From Nostoc sp. MG11 (GTDB lineage Bacteria; Cyanobacteriota; Cyanobacteriia; Cyanobacteriales; Nostocaceae): a stretch of DNA of 64,000 nt. A program made the translations under genes and the position numbers. This document shows positions 35,382 to 45,001 of this stretch, in pieces (position 1 is the stretch's first letter; the number at the start of each line of letters is the position of its first letter). The notes under the pieces are model-generated. The model ran no database searches and was not told the origin of the DNA. It was given only the letters and a program-made list of their open reading frames with translations. Location of the stretch: contig NZ_JACXXN010000028.1 in the NCBI RefSeq assembly GCF_014904695.1, positions 1-64,000 on the forward strand, given 5' to 3'.

Positions 35382-36689
35382 TTAAACTAAATCCTGATGA
35401 GTAAAAGACTTAGCATTTGCCCCGGTGTAAGTGGCTACAATATGACCATCGCCAGTCATTTGATACTTGTATGTCACCAATCCTTCTAAACCGACAGGGC
35501 CGCGGGGTGGCATTTGTTGGGTACTAATTCCCACTTCTGCACCGAAACCGTAGCGAAAACCATCAGCAAAGCGGGTAGAACAGTTGTGGAAGACATTGGC
35601 TGAATTTACCAATCCGATGAAAGTTTTGGCAGTGGTTAAATCTTCAGTGATAATCGCATCCGTATGGCGAGAACCATATTGGTTAATATGAGCGATCGCA
35701 TCTTCTGTAGAATCGACTATTTTAATCGACAAAATAAAATCGCTGTATTCTGTTTCCCAATCTGTTTCTGTTGCAGTTTTAATATGAGATAAAATTGCCA
35801 AAGTGCGTTTATCACCTCTTAATTCTACGTGGCGTTCTTCTAAAGCCTCAGCAGCTTTTGGTAAAAATTCTGCGGCGATTGACTGATGAACTAGCAAAGT
35901 TTCAATTGCATTACAAACAGCAGGGTATTGCGCTTTGGCATCAACTGTAATAGCAACTGCTTTGTTAATATCAGCAGCTTTGTCTATATAAAGATGACAA
36001 ATTCCATCTGCATGTCCTAATACTGGAATGCGCGTATTTTCCTGCACAAATCGCACAAAAGAGTTAGAACCTCTAGGAATAATTAAATCTACATATTTAT
36101 CTAACTTCAAAAGTTCTAGAGTTTCCTCTCTAGTTGTCAACAGCTGCACCGCATCAGGGTTGACAGCAGTTTGAGATAATCCTTGTTTTATTGCTTTGAC
36201 TATTGCTTCACAAGAACGGATCGCTTCCTTTCCACCTTTGAGAATCACACCATTACCCGACTTGATAGCCAGAGAAACAATTTGAATAGCTGCTTCTGGA
36301 CGTGCTTCAAAAATAATTCCCAAAACACCTAAAGGACAAGTAATTCGCTTGAGAATTAAGCCAGTATCGAGTTCACGGTGAATCTGAATTTGACCAACTG
36401 GATCAGCTAGCTTGCCTACATCTCGTACCCCAGCGATCGCATCTCTTAACTTATGTTCATCCAACTGCAAACGCCTGTAAAGTGGTTTAGGAATTCCGTC
36501 AGCAGCAGCGGCTTCACAATCAGCAATATTTGCTCGGCATATTTCATCTCTAGCTGATTCTAAAGCCTGGGCGATCGCTGCGATCGCTTCATTTTTCGCC
36601 TCAGTAGAAAGAAGTGCTAGCTTACTTGCAGCTTGGCGCGTTTGTTGGGCGATCGTAATCAGGGGACAAGGAATATCGAGAATAGTCAT
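35382..36689 (-). CDS. proA: Glutamate-5-semialdehyde dehydrogenase
   Basis: 435 residues, aldehyde dehydrogenase superfamily. Typical ProA blocks: [81 protein letters not shown] with the catalytic Cys, and [23 protein letters not shown]. It makes glutamate semialdehyde from glutamyl phosphate in proline synthesis. Stands alone (proB not adjacent). A TTTGTCA simple repeat lies 70-100 bp upstream. Confidence 0.95.
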   Translation of the reverse strand: MTILDIPCPLITIAQQTRQAASKLALLSTEAKNEAIAAIAQALESARDEICRANIADCEAAAADGIPKPLYRRLQLDEHKLRDAIAGVRDVGKLADPVGQIQIHRELDTGLILKRITCPLGVLGIIFEARPEAAIQIVSLAIKSGNGVILKGGKEAIRSCEAIVKAIKQGLSQTAVNPDAVQLLTTREETLELLKLDKYVDLIIPRGSNSFVRFVQENTRIPVLGHADGICHLYIDKAADINKAVAITVDAKAQYPAVCNAIETLLVHQSIAAEFLPKAAEALEERHVELRGDKRTLAILSHIKTATETDWETEYSDFILSIKIVDSTEDAIAHINQYGSRHTDAIITEDLTTAKTFIGLVNSANVFHNCSTRFADGFRYGFGAEVGISTQQMPPRGPVGLEGLVTYKYQMTGDGHIVATYTGANAKSFTHQDLV

Positions 36690-37188
36690 AGCACAAAATA
36701 ACTTTCAAATATGGCAAAAATCTTTACCTTTTTCTCATCCTATCAACGTTGGTTGGTTATTTGTCATTTGTCATTTGTCAATGGTCAAGAGTAAGTATTT
36801 ATTTTCCTTGTGCTTCACTCCCCTTACTCTTTATCCGCCTTCCTCCAATCGGGTGAACCATCTGGGTAGATAAAAACTACTCTGATTGGGTGAGGCTTGA
36901 ATGGGTTTAAATTACTTATTCTGTAATTGTTGAATACAGACACAACAAGAGTAATCACTGAGCAGCAAAATAAATAAATATAAGTATTAATACAGTCATA
37001 CAACAAATGTAATTATGCGTCCCCAAGACTAGAGAGAAGAGATACAGTGAGTCTCCTTTCTCTAGTCTTTTACTAAAAATGAATAATTTATACTGTCATT
37101 ATTTAAACTTTTACGAAATTGTGATGACGTGTGTTGGATCTATTGAGTATTCATGGATCAAATACCACTCCTTTATTAGGGAGATCCT
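36690..37188. other. 499-bp intergenic region with simple repeat and hairpin
   Basis: Contains the TTTGTCA repeat near 36760 and an 11-bp stem at 37025-37069 (AAGACTAGAGA with TCTCTAGTCTT, 23-nt loop, then TTTACT). The hairpin lies 120 bp before the M48 gene and could be a leader structure. A 60-residue frame on the minus strand (36824-37006) has no clear protein character. Confidence 0.5.
36757..36787. repeat. TTTGTCA heptanucleotide repeat
   Basis: Three perfect TTTGTCA units with degenerate edges (GGTTA, ATGGTCA), a cyanobacterial short tandemly repeated repetitive sequence. Confidence 0.8.
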
Positions 37189-39183
37189 ATGTCATTGCAA
37201 TCTGGATTAGATGCCTTTCAACAAGGACGTTATCAAGAAGCAGTTCAATTACTAGAACAGTTTTGCCGTAACGCTGTTGATTACAATTCCTCAGATTATC
37301 TTTCCGCACAGATGTGGCTGATGAAAGCCTATCAAGGCACAGGCGAAATCGAGAAAGCTACGAGCCTGTGTCAAAAGCTAATGATGAGCGAAAACCAACA
37401 GGTTCGCACTTGGGCAGAACAAGCACGTCAATCCTTTCCCCAACTACCAGCAACCCAGTCTAATGCCGCTCAAAAAGCTAGCCGTGCTGCTACTGTTGGT
37501 GTGAAATTAGCAATGGGGGGTGTGGGTGGGAGTCTGGTGTTAGCTTCTGGTGTCACCATGACCTTGCTGTTTGGTATGGTGTTGGCTTTAGGTTTGAGCT
37601 TAGTATTTATTTTGGGTAGTGACGATCCACTCCAAGGGCTAGCGATCGCAATTGGTATTACCCTAATTTTTAATATTGCCGCTTTTTTCTTGTCTCCCTT
37701 TCTGATGGACTTAACCCAACACTGGCTATACCAAACTCGCTGGGTAGAGTTAGCAGAAATTGAAAGCCTCAGTCCAGAGACAGCTAAGGTTATTCGTCAA
37801 GTCTGTCAGCAAAAAAATTTAAAAACGCCCCGCCTGGGAATCATTAACGACCAAAACCCCACGGCTTTTACTTATGGTTCGTTGCCTAACAGCGCCCGCC
37901 TAGTAGTCAGTCAAGGACTTTTTACTTACCTTGATGATGATGAAATTGCTACAGTCTACGCTCACGAGCTAGGACATATCGTCCATTGGGACTTTGCAGT
38001 GATGACAGTAGCTTCTACCTTAGTACAAATTTGCTACCTCATTTACAGCACAGCCAGAAGATTTGGACGTGGCGGCGACAGCAAAATCAAAGATGCTATG
38101 CAAACAGCTGCTTTAGTTGCCTACGTATTTTACATCTTCGGCACTTACCTACTGTTGTATCTCTCCCGTACCAGAGAGTACTTTGCTGACCATTTTGCAG
38201 CAGAAAGTACAGGGAACCCTAATGGATTATCCCGCGCTTTGGTGAAGATTGCTTACGGAATTTTAGAAGAAGGTTCGCGATCGCCAGAACCCAGCCGCTT
38301 GATTGAAGGTACTCGCGCCTTGGGTATCTATGACCATAAAGCCGCTGCTTCCACAGGAACCGCCTACCGCATTGCATCCGACCCGCAAAAAATCGGTCGC
38401 GTCTTTTTGTGGGATATGTTTAACCCTTGGGGTTGGTGGATGGAGTTAAATTCCACTCACCCCTTAACTGGCAAACGAGTCCGCGCCCTCAGCACCTATG
38501 CCGAACAGCTGGGTTTACCGACTGAGTTTGATATGGGGCGAGTTATTGGCGAAGGCAAAAGTCTGAGTAAGAGTAGACTCTACGGTAACTTCTTCTTAGA
38601 TGTTGTACTGTATGGGGCTGAAACTATCGGTTTCTTCGCCGGCTTGGTAATGGGTGTGATTCTATGGTCAAGTTCACCCAACTCCGGTTTAATATTGGGT
38701 GCGCCATTCATTGGCTTAGGGATAGGAATTCTAATTAAAGCCTTGGTGATGTTCCCCGACTACAAACAAGCAGCAGAAACGGACATTCTTACCCTAATGT
38801 CAGACCCCTACGCCAGTCCGTTGCGTGGACAACCTGCAAAACTTGAAGGTCAACTAATTGGTCGTGGCGACGCAGGTTATAAATTTGGTTCCGATCTCAA
38901 AATCCAAGACCTTAGCGGGATGCTTTATCTGCATTACGCCTCACGCTTTGGCCCCATCGGCAATTTTCTATTTGGGATGAAGCGAGTACAAAGCCTAATT
39001 GGTGAACAAGTTGGGGCTGTGGGTTGGTTCCGCAGGGGCGTTGCGCCTTGGATGGATCTCATTCAACTCCAAAGTGAAAATGGCACTATTGTCAACAGTT
39101 ACCATCGCTTCTGGTCATTCATCCTTGGTGGTGGATCGATTATCCTAGGAGTGGTCTTGACTATGTTTTTGAGCAGCAGATAG
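37189..39183 (+). CDS. M48-family membrane zinc protease with N-terminal TPR-like domain
   Basis: 664 residues. TPR-like helices (1-95; QGRYQEAVQLLEQF), two membrane helices (about 105-175), then the M48 catalytic site H259-E260-L-G-H263 with the downstream Glu in REYFADHFA; further helices about 485-530 and at the C-terminus. Related to HtpX/Ste24 proteases that cut membrane proteins in stress or quality control. The C-terminal 130 residues are a cyanobacterial addition of unknown role. A strong terminator follows. Confidence 0.9.
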   Translation: MSLQSGLDAFQQGRYQEAVQLLEQFCRNAVDYNSSDYLSAQMWLMKAYQGTGEIEKATSLCQKLMMSENQQVRTWAEQARQSFPQLPATQSNAAQKASRAATVGVKLAMGGVGGSLVLASGVTMTLLFGMVLALGLSLVFILGSDDPLQGLAIAIGITLIFNIAAFFLSPFLMDLTQHWLYQTRWVELAEIESLSPETAKVIRQVCQQKNLKTPRLGIINDQNPTAFTYGSLPNSARLVVSQGLFTYLDDDEIATVYAHELGHIVHWDFAVMTVASTLVQICYLIYSTARRFGRGGDSKIKDAMQTAALVAYVFYIFGTYLLLYLSRTREYFADHFAAESTGNPNGLSRALVKIAYGILEEGSRSPEPSRLIEGTRALGIYDHKAAASTGTAYRIASDPQKIGRVFLWDMFNPWGWWMELNSTHPLTGKRVRALSTYAEQLGLPTEFDMGRVIGEGKSLSKSRLYGNFFLDVVLYGAETIGFFAGLVMGVILWSSSPNSGLILGAPFIGLGIGILIKALVMFPDYKQAAETDILTLMSDPYASPLRGQPAKLEGQLIGRGDAGYKFGSDLKIQDLSGMLYLHYASRFGPIGNFLFGMKRVQSLIGEQVGAVGWFRRGVAPWMDLIQLQSENGTIVNSYHRFWSFILGGGSIILGVVLTMFLSSR

Positions 39184-39240
39184 CTAAGATTTTAGCTTGC
39201 TGCCTGGGCATTTTTCATTCCATCCAAGCTTTATTCATAA

Positions 39241-39270
39241 GGAGGCGGTTCTCAACTGCCTCCATTTTTT
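39241..39270 (+). terminator. Rho-independent terminator after the M48 gene
   Basis: GGAGGCGGTT and AACTGCCTCC pair over 10 bp (one G-U), CTC loop, then ATTTTTT. Confidence 0.88.
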
Positions 39271-39311
39271 AGGAAGAATCTCTGCGTTTCAGTGCTATAT
39301 TTCCAGATATT

Positions 39312-39623
39312 ATGGAAGCAGAGCGCAACAAACTAACAATCATGCATGACTTTGCGATTCAACCTAAAACTTTACGTGAAGCATGGGAACAAGGTTTGCA
39401 GCAGGGGTTAATCCAAGTTGCACTTAATATGCTGCGCGAAGATATTGATTTAGCTCTAGTAGCAAAACTAACTGGGCTACCACTTGAAAGAGTGAAGGGT
39501 TTACAAGTTAGCAACTTAGATGATTCTCAATCACTAGTAAAAGATTTTCTAGAATTAAGTGAGTCATCACTAAACAAAGTGTGGCTCGATCCAGAGGAAG
39601 ACAAAGCTTGGAAGGATCTATAG
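39312..39623 (+). CDS. Hybrid protein: Rpn-type C-terminus joined to antitoxin tail
   Basis: 103 residues. Residues about 20-70 (EAWEQGLQQGLIQVALNMLRE, LVAKLTGLPLERV) match the C-terminal region of Rpn/PD-(D/E)XK transposase-like proteins, while 72-103 (VKDFLELSESSLNKVWLDPE, EDKAWKDL) match the C-terminus of MazE/AbrB-type antitoxins. It appears to be a fusion by deletion. A MazF-like remnant starts at its stop codon. Whether a stable protein is made is unclear. Confidence 0.55.
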   Translation: MEAERNKLTIMHDFAIQPKTLREAWEQGLQQGLIQVALNMLREDIDLALVAKLTGLPLERVKGLQVSNLDDSQSLVKDFLELSESSLNKVWLDPEEDKAWKDL

Positions 39624-39742
39624 AAAAGCTTGGCAAAGGCCATGTCATCTCTGTGCCTTTCCCATTTTCTGATGAATCTGGGGCTGGGAGCGATCACTGT
39701 CACAAGAGTCAGCACTTTGAGCGCCTTGTATACAGATGTTAA
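39620..39742 (+). pseudogene. Truncated MazF/PemK-type toxin
   Basis: Overlapping the antitoxin stop (ATAG), the frame reads GKGHVISVPFPFSDESGA, the first strand pair of MazF/PemK toxins, then loses similarity and stops after about 40 codons instead of about 110. There is no ATG; an ATA codon stands where a start is expected. Confidence 0.65.
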
Positions 39743-39800
39743 AAGAAATGGTTGATATTATTAATGCAGCGAGAAACCGCAGCAATTTAGGACATTTATT

Positions 39801-40052
39801 ATGTCGTCAGTCACGATTAACCTGCCAGAAGAAGTATTTAGCGCCCGTCGCCTAAGTCCAGAAGAATTTGTGCGCGATATGCGCCTCGCTGCTGCGATCT
39901 ACTGGTATCAGAAGCAGGAAATCTCAATGGAGAAAGCAGCCTCTGTTGCTGGGTTAAACCGCCGAGACTTTCTAGCCGTCCTAGCCCGTGAACAAGTAGA
40001 TGTCTTCGCTGTTGACCTTGATGATTTGCAGCGCGAGTTAAACCGTGGCTGA
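39801..40052 (+). CDS. UPF0175-family antitoxin
   Basis: 83 residues, full length for the family. Pattern TINLPEEVF, EEFVRDMRLAAAIYWYQKQ, ISMEKAASVAGLNRRDFLAVLA with a helix-turn-helix-like core, then VDVFAVDLDDLQREL. Probably binds DNA and neutralises the PIN-like protein encoded next; the two genes overlap by 8 bp. Confidence 0.88.
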   Translation: MSSVTINLPEEVFSARRLSPEEFVRDMRLAAAIYWYQKQEISMEKAASVAGLNRRDFLAVLAREQVDVFAVDLDDLQRELNRG

Positions 40053-40530
40053 ACTGCCTGCTATCAACACATCCCCACTAATTTTTTTGACCAAGGGCGG
40101 CTTTGTCGATTTGTTGCTCCTAATTAGCCCATCAATTATTGTTCCATCGGCTGTGGCCGCAGAAATTTTTGAGTATGGGGAAACAGACGTAACAGCAGTT
40201 ACACTCAACAATACTGATTGGTTGATTGTACAAGAAACACCACCAGTCCCAAATGTGATTCAGAATTGGGATTTGGGTCTAGGTGAGTCAGCTGTACTGA
40301 CCTGGGGCTATATCAATCCCGGCACGGAAGTAATTCTGGATGATTTAGCAGCCCGTCGTTGTGCTGCCACTTTAGGAATTCCGGTACGGGGGACATTAGG
40401 GATTGTTATTACTGCCAAACAACGAGGGGTAATTCCGGCTGCACGTCCAGTGTTAGAACAATTGTGCCTGTGTGGGATGTATTTATCTGACCGCGTGATA
40501 AATCAAGCATTGGCATTGGTAGGGGAATAG
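40045..40530 (+). CDS. DUF3368 PIN-like toxin
   Basis: 161 residues. INTSPLIFLTK at the N-terminus holds the first PIN-like acidic/polar site; IIVPSAVAAEIF and LGLGESAVLTW bring Glu residues, and VILDDLAARRCAATLGIPVRGTLGI carries the Asp pair, all in DUF3368 order. Expected to be a metal-dependent RNase held in check by the upstream UPF0175 protein. Complete and probably active. Confidence 0.88.
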   Translation: MAELPAINTSPLIFLTKGGFVDLLLLISPSIIVPSAVAAEIFEYGETDVTAVTLNNTDWLIVQETPPVPNVIQNWDLGLGESAVLTWGYINPGTEVILDDLAARRCAATLGIPVRGTLGIVITAKQRGVIPAARPVLEQLCLCGMYLSDRVINQALALVGE

Positions 40531-40707
40531 ATTGACTCCCAGCGGTGAGTTGATAACTCTTCGCAATAACTTTAACGCTTCTCATCTCTTTACGGAAGAA
40601 TAGGGATCAGAGCGCGGTAAACTGTCTGTAATACAACCCTAAAACCCCTATAACTGGTATAAAAAACTATATATACACCTGTATAAGCTTTCCTTGGAGT
40701 AAAAATC

Positions 40708-41079
40708 ATGGAGAAGTCACAAATTCACGAATATGCACCGAATAGTTTTACTCTTAAGATTAAAAACGATTTTACTGAGCAAGTTGTCAGATTGCTTAGG
40801 ACTTATCCACCTCGCATTGAACCAAACAAACTTGTTCTTGAGGTTGAAAACCTTCTTGAGGAGTGCCAAAGAGTTGAGGTTTCTTCTTTAGGGCCTCCTG
40901 ATGTGTCTGAAGTATTTGATGTACTTCTTCATAGCTCAATCAACGCAGCTATTGAAGAAATGAGAAGACGGAAAGATTTTGATTACATTTGTAGAGCATT
41001 GGATTTAAGAGAAAAACTCACTTCATGGGGAAGTTATATTGTCACTTCCTATGATGAAGAGTTTTTCCCCTTGGACTAA
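40708..41079 (+). CDS. Hypothetical protein, 123 residues
   Basis: Not recognised. ATG at 40708 follows TTGGAG. Composition is soluble and helical: FTEQVVRLLRTYPPRIEPNK, VLEVENLLEECQRV, FDVLLHSSINAAIEEMRRRK and an acidic end YDEEFFPLD. No membrane segment, no metal motif. Lies between a complete UPF0175-DUF3368 module and a remnant gene on the other strand; it could belong to that accessory cluster. Confidence 0.6.
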   Translation: MEKSQIHEYAPNSFTLKIKNDFTEQVVRLLRTYPPRIEPNKLVLEVENLLEECQRVEVSSLGPPDVSEVFDVLLHSSINAAIEEMRRRKDFDYICRALDLREKLTSWGSYIVTSYDEEFFPLD

Positions 41080-41597
41080 TTAGTTAATATTTATTATCTA
41101 AAAAGCGGACTAGATAGAATATGGATATTCAAATAGCTTTAACAGACACTTTAGTAAATATGTATTACTAATTTGAAAGGCTTCTTGCATAATTTTTTCA
41201 GAGGTAAATTGCGGTTTATTTGATTTAATTTGGGGATGAACAATGCTATTTCCAACTTCAGTAATCGCTGTTACACTGTCATTCCAATTAAGTTCTTTGG
41301 CTTTTTTCTGAATTTCTATATATTCCTCTATAGGTTCTAAACGAATATCAAGAAATTTTAGTAAAAGTCTAATTTGTCCAGATGCCTTTAGTCCGTTAAA
41401 TCCATCATAAGTACATATCTATTAACTTTTAGGAATGTCCAAGCTATTTTCTCTAGAGCAGCCTAGAAGTGTTTCCATGTAAATTGAATGTTAAGCAAAG
41501 CCGAAGAATTTATAAAGAAACCTAGCAAATTGCTGTGTAGACAGAAACATAACTAATAGATTTAAGCAAACTTTTTCTTAAGCTTAAGGAGGGCCTG
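41080..41597. other. 518-bp gap with one gene remnant
   Basis: The minus strand at 41110-41417 holds an unrecognised coding remnant (listed). The rest is AT-rich, with a GGAGGG-type ribosome site just before the aldehyde dehydrogenase ATG. Confidence 0.6.
41110..41417 (-). pseudogene. Startless fragment of a HEPN/Apea-like protein
   Basis: A 99-codon frame without a usable start reads DGFNGLKASGQIRLLLKFLD, IRLEPIEEYIEIQKKAKELN, then AITEVGNSIVHPQIKSNK and on to a stop at 41110-41112. The E..NSIVHP element recalls the R/N..IVHP motif of HEPN/Apea-like domains. The N-terminal part of the gene is missing. Confidence 0.5.
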
Positions 41598-43064
41598 ATG
41601 GTTACAGCAACAGTACCAGGACAACAGGTCAAAATCGGCGCAACTAAGTTGCTGATTAACAACGAGTGGGTAAATAGTATCAGCGATCGCCGATTTGCAA
41701 CTATTAACCCAGCTACAGGTGAGGTAATCTGCGAAGTAGCAGAAGCAGACGCCGCAGATGTAGATAAGGCAGTACAAGCAGCCCGCGCTGCCTTCAATGG
41801 GGAATGGAGAAAGATTTCTGCTACTCGTCGCGGCGAGTTGCTTTACAAGCTAGCCAATTTAATTGAGCAAAATATTGATGAATTGGCGCGTCTGGAAACT
41901 CTGGATAACGGCAAGCCGCTGCAAGATTCATTAGGAGACTTGGGGTTAGTCATCGCCTGCTACCGCTACTATGCAGGCTGGGCTGACAAGGTTCAAGGTA
42001 AAACTATCCCAATTAACGGGCCGTACTTCTGCTACACTCGCCATGAACCAGTGGGTGTGGTTGGGCAGATTATCCCTTGGAATTTCCCGCTATTGATGCA
42101 GGCGTGGAAGTTAGCCCCGGCTTTGGCAACTGGCAACACTGTAGTTCTTAAAACTGCTGAGCAAACTCCTTTGTCAGCGCTGCGGGTGGGAGAGTTGATT
42201 ATTGAGGCTGGTTTTCCCCCTGGTGTGGTAAATATTTTATCAGGATATGGCCCAACAGCCGGAGCTGCGATCGCTCGCCATAACGATATTGACAAAGTGG
42301 CCTTTACTGGTTCCACTGAAGTCGGTCATCTAATTATGGAAGCAGCTGCCAAGAGCAACCTCAAGCGCGTCACTCTAGAACTTGGTGGTAAAAGTCCTAA
42401 CATCGTCTTTGCTGATGCTGATATGGATGCAGCGATCGCAGGTTCCCACGATGCCCTATTCTTTAACCAAGGGCAGTGCTGCTGTGCTGGTTCACGGCTA
42501 TTCGTGGAAGAAAAATGCTATGACGAGTTTGTCGCCAGGACTGTAGAAAGAGCTACACAGCGAGTTGTCGGCAATCCTTTCGATGCTAATACACAACAAG
42601 GGCCCCAAGTAGACAAAGACCAATTCGACAAGGTGATGAGCTACATTGAATCTGGGATGCGCGAAGGTGCTCAAATGCTTTGTGGTGGTAATCGTGTAGG
42701 AGAACAGGGTTTCTTTATCGCCCCCACAGTCTTTGCTGATGTCCGCGATGACATGAAAATTGCTCAAGAAGAAATCTTTGGGCCAGTAATGAGCATCATC
42801 AAGTTTAAAGATCTCGACGAAGTAATTCAACGAGCGAACGCCACCATGTACGGACTTGCAGCCGCAGTCTGGACTCAAGATATCACCAAGGCGCACGCGA
42901 TCGCTAACAACTTACGTGCTGGTACAGTCTGGGTAAATTGCTACGACGTATTCGATGCTGCTGCGCCCTTCGGTGGGTTCAAGCAATCTGGTATTGGTCG
43001 AGAACTCGGCGAATATGGCTTGCAGCAATATACAGAGATCAAGACTGTTACTATCAAGTTGTAA
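41598..43064 (+). CDS. NAD(P)-dependent aldehyde dehydrogenase
   Basis: 488 residues. Motifs: [21 protein letters not shown], catalytic Glu in [11 protein letters not shown], catalytic Cys in [16 protein letters not shown], and [19 protein letters not shown] near the end. Closest in pattern to betaine-aldehyde/retinal-type dehydrogenases, oxidising an aldehyde to an acid in the cytosol. Preceded by an AAGGAGGG ribosome site. Converges with mazG 13 bp downstream; no partner gene suggests a pathway. Confidence 0.92.
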   Translation: MVTATVPGQQVKIGATKLLINNEWVNSISDRRFATINPATGEVICEVAEADAADVDKAVQAARAAFNGEWRKISATRRGELLYKLANLIEQNIDELARLETLDNGKPLQDSLGDLGLVIACYRYYAGWADKVQGKTIPINGPYFCYTRHEPVGVVGQIIPWNFPLLMQAWKLAPALATGNTVVLKTAEQTPLSALRVGELIIEAGFPPGVVNILSGYGPTAGAAIARHNDIDKVAFTGSTEVGHLIMEAAAKSNLKRVTLELGGKSPNIVFADADMDAAIAGSHDALFFNQGQCCCAGSRLFVEEKCYDEFVARTVERATQRVVGNPFDANTQQGPQVDKDQFDKVMSYIESGMREGAQMLCGGNRVGEQGFFIAPTVFADVRDDMKIAQEEIFGPVMSIIKFKDLDEVIQRANATMYGLAAAVWTQDITKAHAIANNLRAGTVWVNCYDVFDAAAPFGGFKQSGIGRELGEYGLQQYTEIKTVTIKL

Positions 43065-43077
43065 ACTGAGTATATTA

Positions 43078-43893
43078 CTACTCTTTGGCTAGTTGGGCTT
43101 TTGCCTGCTGCCAGAGAGTTTCTAACTCATCCAAACTGTAATCAGAAAGGGGGCGGTTAACAACTGCCTCCATTTTTTGTAACCGCTGGACGAATCGCTG
43201 ATTGGTACCTTGTAATGCGTCACTAGGATCGAGATTATGCCAACGCGCAAGCTGAATCACTGCAAATATTAAATCGCCTAATTCTGCTTGTTGTCGTGCT
43301 GGTGTTTCCTCAGCCAAAGCCTGCTGAAACTCGCTTAATTCCTCGTGAAACTTGTCCCAAACCCCATCAATATTTTCCCACTCAAACCCAACAGCAGCAG
43401 CCTTTTGGGAAATCTTCATCGCTGCCGTTAGTGGGGGAAGAGTACGTCCATAGCGACTAAGTTTAGCACTAAGTTTTTGCTCCTCTAGTGATGATTCGCC
43501 TTTTTCCGCAGCTTTGATTTGTTCCCAGTTTTGCCGCACCTCATCTACACTTGCCACGGACACATCACCAAACACATGGGGATGACGACGAATCAACTTT
43601 TGGGAAATCCCTTGAGTTATTTCTTTAAGAGAAAATTGCCCGGATTCGCTGGCGATTTGGGCTTGCAGTACCACCTGTAATAATAAATCTCCTAACTCCT
43701 CTGCGATCGCTTCTTTATCCCCACTCTTAATCGCGTCTACCACCTCATAAGCTTCTTCTATCACATAAGGTGTCAGTGTTTCGGGAGTTTGCGCCAAATC
43801 CCACGGACAACCACCATCAGGCGATCGTAATTTCGCCACCACCTCAATTAATTCTTGCAACGCCGCCAAAGTATCAACTTTGTTATTTGTCAT
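43078..43893 (-). CDS. mazG: Nucleoside triphosphate pyrophosphohydrolase
   Basis: 271 residues, two MazG domains. First domain: LRSPDGGCPWDLAQTPETL, EEAYEVVDAI and EELGDLLLQVV, i.e. the EExxE...ExxD magnesium site; second domain: FEWENIDGVWDKFHEELSEF and AELGDLIFAVIQLARW. Hydrolyses (d)NTPs, including non-canonical ones, to NMP and PPi. Its ATG is inside a TTTGTCA simple repeat shared with the stop codon of the upstream gene, so the N-terminal MTNNK is repeat-derived. Confidence 0.94.
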   Translation of the reverse strand: MTNNKVDTLAALQELIEVVAKLRSPDGGCPWDLAQTPETLTPYVIEEAYEVVDAIKSGDKEAIAEELGDLLLQVVLQAQIASESGQFSLKEITQGISQKLIRRHPHVFGDVSVASVDEVRQNWEQIKAAEKGESSLEEQKLSAKLSRYGRTLPPLTAAMKISQKAAAVGFEWENIDGVWDKFHEELSEFQQALAEETPARQQAELGDLIFAVIQLARWHNLDPSDALQGTNQRFVQRLQKMEAVVNRPLSDYSLDELETLWQQAKAQLAKE

Positions 43894-43913
43894 TTGTCAT
43901 TTGTCCTTTGTCG
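43879..43913. repeat. Heptanucleotide repeat spanning a stop/start junction
   Basis: Five TTTGTYR-type units. On the minus strand they supply the TGA stop (43897-43899) of the DUF2227-like gene and the ATG (43891-43893) of mazG. Confidence 0.85.
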
Positions 43914-44517
43914 TTCTTCCGTTGCTCTTTCTGCTAACTGTAGCTCGACGACTACCGCGAGTTGTAACTTTACGCTTTTTAATTTTGCCACTAGGAAGCA
44001 AACTCCTAATTCCTTGTTTTTGCACGCGCTTGTATGCAGAACCACCCCAATCACTCAGAGAATGACTCATTGCACCAAGTTCAAAGCCCAAAAATAGGGA
44101 GATATATTCAGTACTGTAACTCGTGAGCGATCGCCCGACAGTTACACCTAAATCCTGCCAAGTAAAAGCAATATTCCATAATTTTTCGGCAACTGCCAAA
44201 ATTACAACTGCCAAGATAGCTAGCAAACCGCCCAGATAAAGCACCCGCAGCGTTGTACCGATAATCGGCCCGTGAGAGAAAAAAGAACGATGACGGAGGC
44301 TTTTTTGATAAGGTAGCCAAATCCAGCGCAAGAAACCCCAGCGTTGAAATTGCACAGAGTAAATATCCAAATCGGGGCCAAACATCAGCCCCCCAAATAG
44401 AAACCCACCTGCAACTAACAAAGTCGCATTGCTACTGCGAGTTTGCCAGAAAGTCACGCCCGCCACGAACGGCAAAGCATACATAGTAATGCGATCGTGC
44501 GTCCGACCAGAGGGCAT
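43897..44517 (-). CDS. DUF2227-like membrane-associated metal-binding protein
   Basis: 206 residues with three hydrophobic segments. The N-terminus MPSGRTHDRITMYALP and later GPDLDIYS, KSLRHRSFFSHGPIIGT and EFGAMSHSLSDWG-type spacing put several His and Asp in the places known for DUF2227/YdjM-like proteins. The basic C-terminal tail (KKRKVTTRGSRRATVSRKS) ends in repeat-derived TTKDK. Upstream gene of mazG in the same direction. Function unknown. Confidence 0.85.
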   Translation of the reverse strand: MPSGRTHDRITMYALPFVAGVTFWQTRSSNATLLVAGGFLFGGLMFGPDLDIYSVQFQRWGFLRWIWLPYQKSLRHRSFFSHGPIIGTTLRVLYLGGLLAILAVVILAVAEKLWNIAFTWQDLGVTVGRSLTSYSTEYISLFLGFELGAMSHSLSDWGGSAYKRVQKQGIRSLLPSGKIKKRKVTTRGSRRATVSRKSNGRTTKDK

Positions 44518-44623
44518 TATTAAATCCTGAGTACTGAGTGATTATAAGACGAAAAAATATTTTCCCAAAAATACTAGCGCGATGCGAGATATTTTGCTAT
44601 ATTATTTAATTGTGAGACAAAAC

Positions 44624-44696
<73 letters not shown>

Positions 44697-44702
44697 TTAC
44701 TT

Positions 44703-44730
44703 AAAAGCCGTCAACTTGGCGGCTTTTTTG
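44703..44730 (+). terminator. Terminator of the tRNA-Val gene
   Basis: AAAAGCCG and CGGCTTTT pair around TCAACTTGG, ending in six Ts. Confidence 0.82.
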
Positions 44731-44837
44731 CTGGAAGCATACGCCAATTAGCCCAAGTCGGCAGAATCGCCCAAGCTACTGGCTCAATTTTGCTGTAATT
44801 TCAGGTAAATATTTTTGAGTTTGGCTTTGATATCTAA

Positions 44838-45001
44838 GAGGTTGTTTGAAAAGTGGTCGGCTGTGATATTAGGCACTTATTGATCCCCCCAACCCCCCTT
44901 CAAAAGGGGGGCAAAAACCTCTCAAAGTCCCCCTTTTTAAGGGGGATTTAGGGGGATCTAAAAGTATTTGATACATCACCAAGGACTTTTCAAACATCCT
45001 C
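44838..45001. mobile_element. MITE family B, copy 2, abutting a stop codon
   Basis: 164 bp between GAGGTTGTTTGAAAAGTGG and the inverse of GAGGATGTTTGAAAAGTCC. Same sequence as the outer parts of 29497-29761, inverted. Its right end overlaps the TAG stop (45001-45003) of the methyltransferase-nuclease gene. Confidence 0.8.

Noticed and set aside
36824-37006. 60-codon minus-strand frame before the M48 gene
   Set aside because: No ribosome site and no family; ends in PIRVVFIYPDGSPDWRK, which looks protein-like but is too little to support a gene.
43149-43178. Terminator-like GGCGGTTAACAACTGCC followed by Ts
   Set aside because: It lies inside mazG and encodes MEAVVNRPL; coincidental similarity to the real terminator at 39241.
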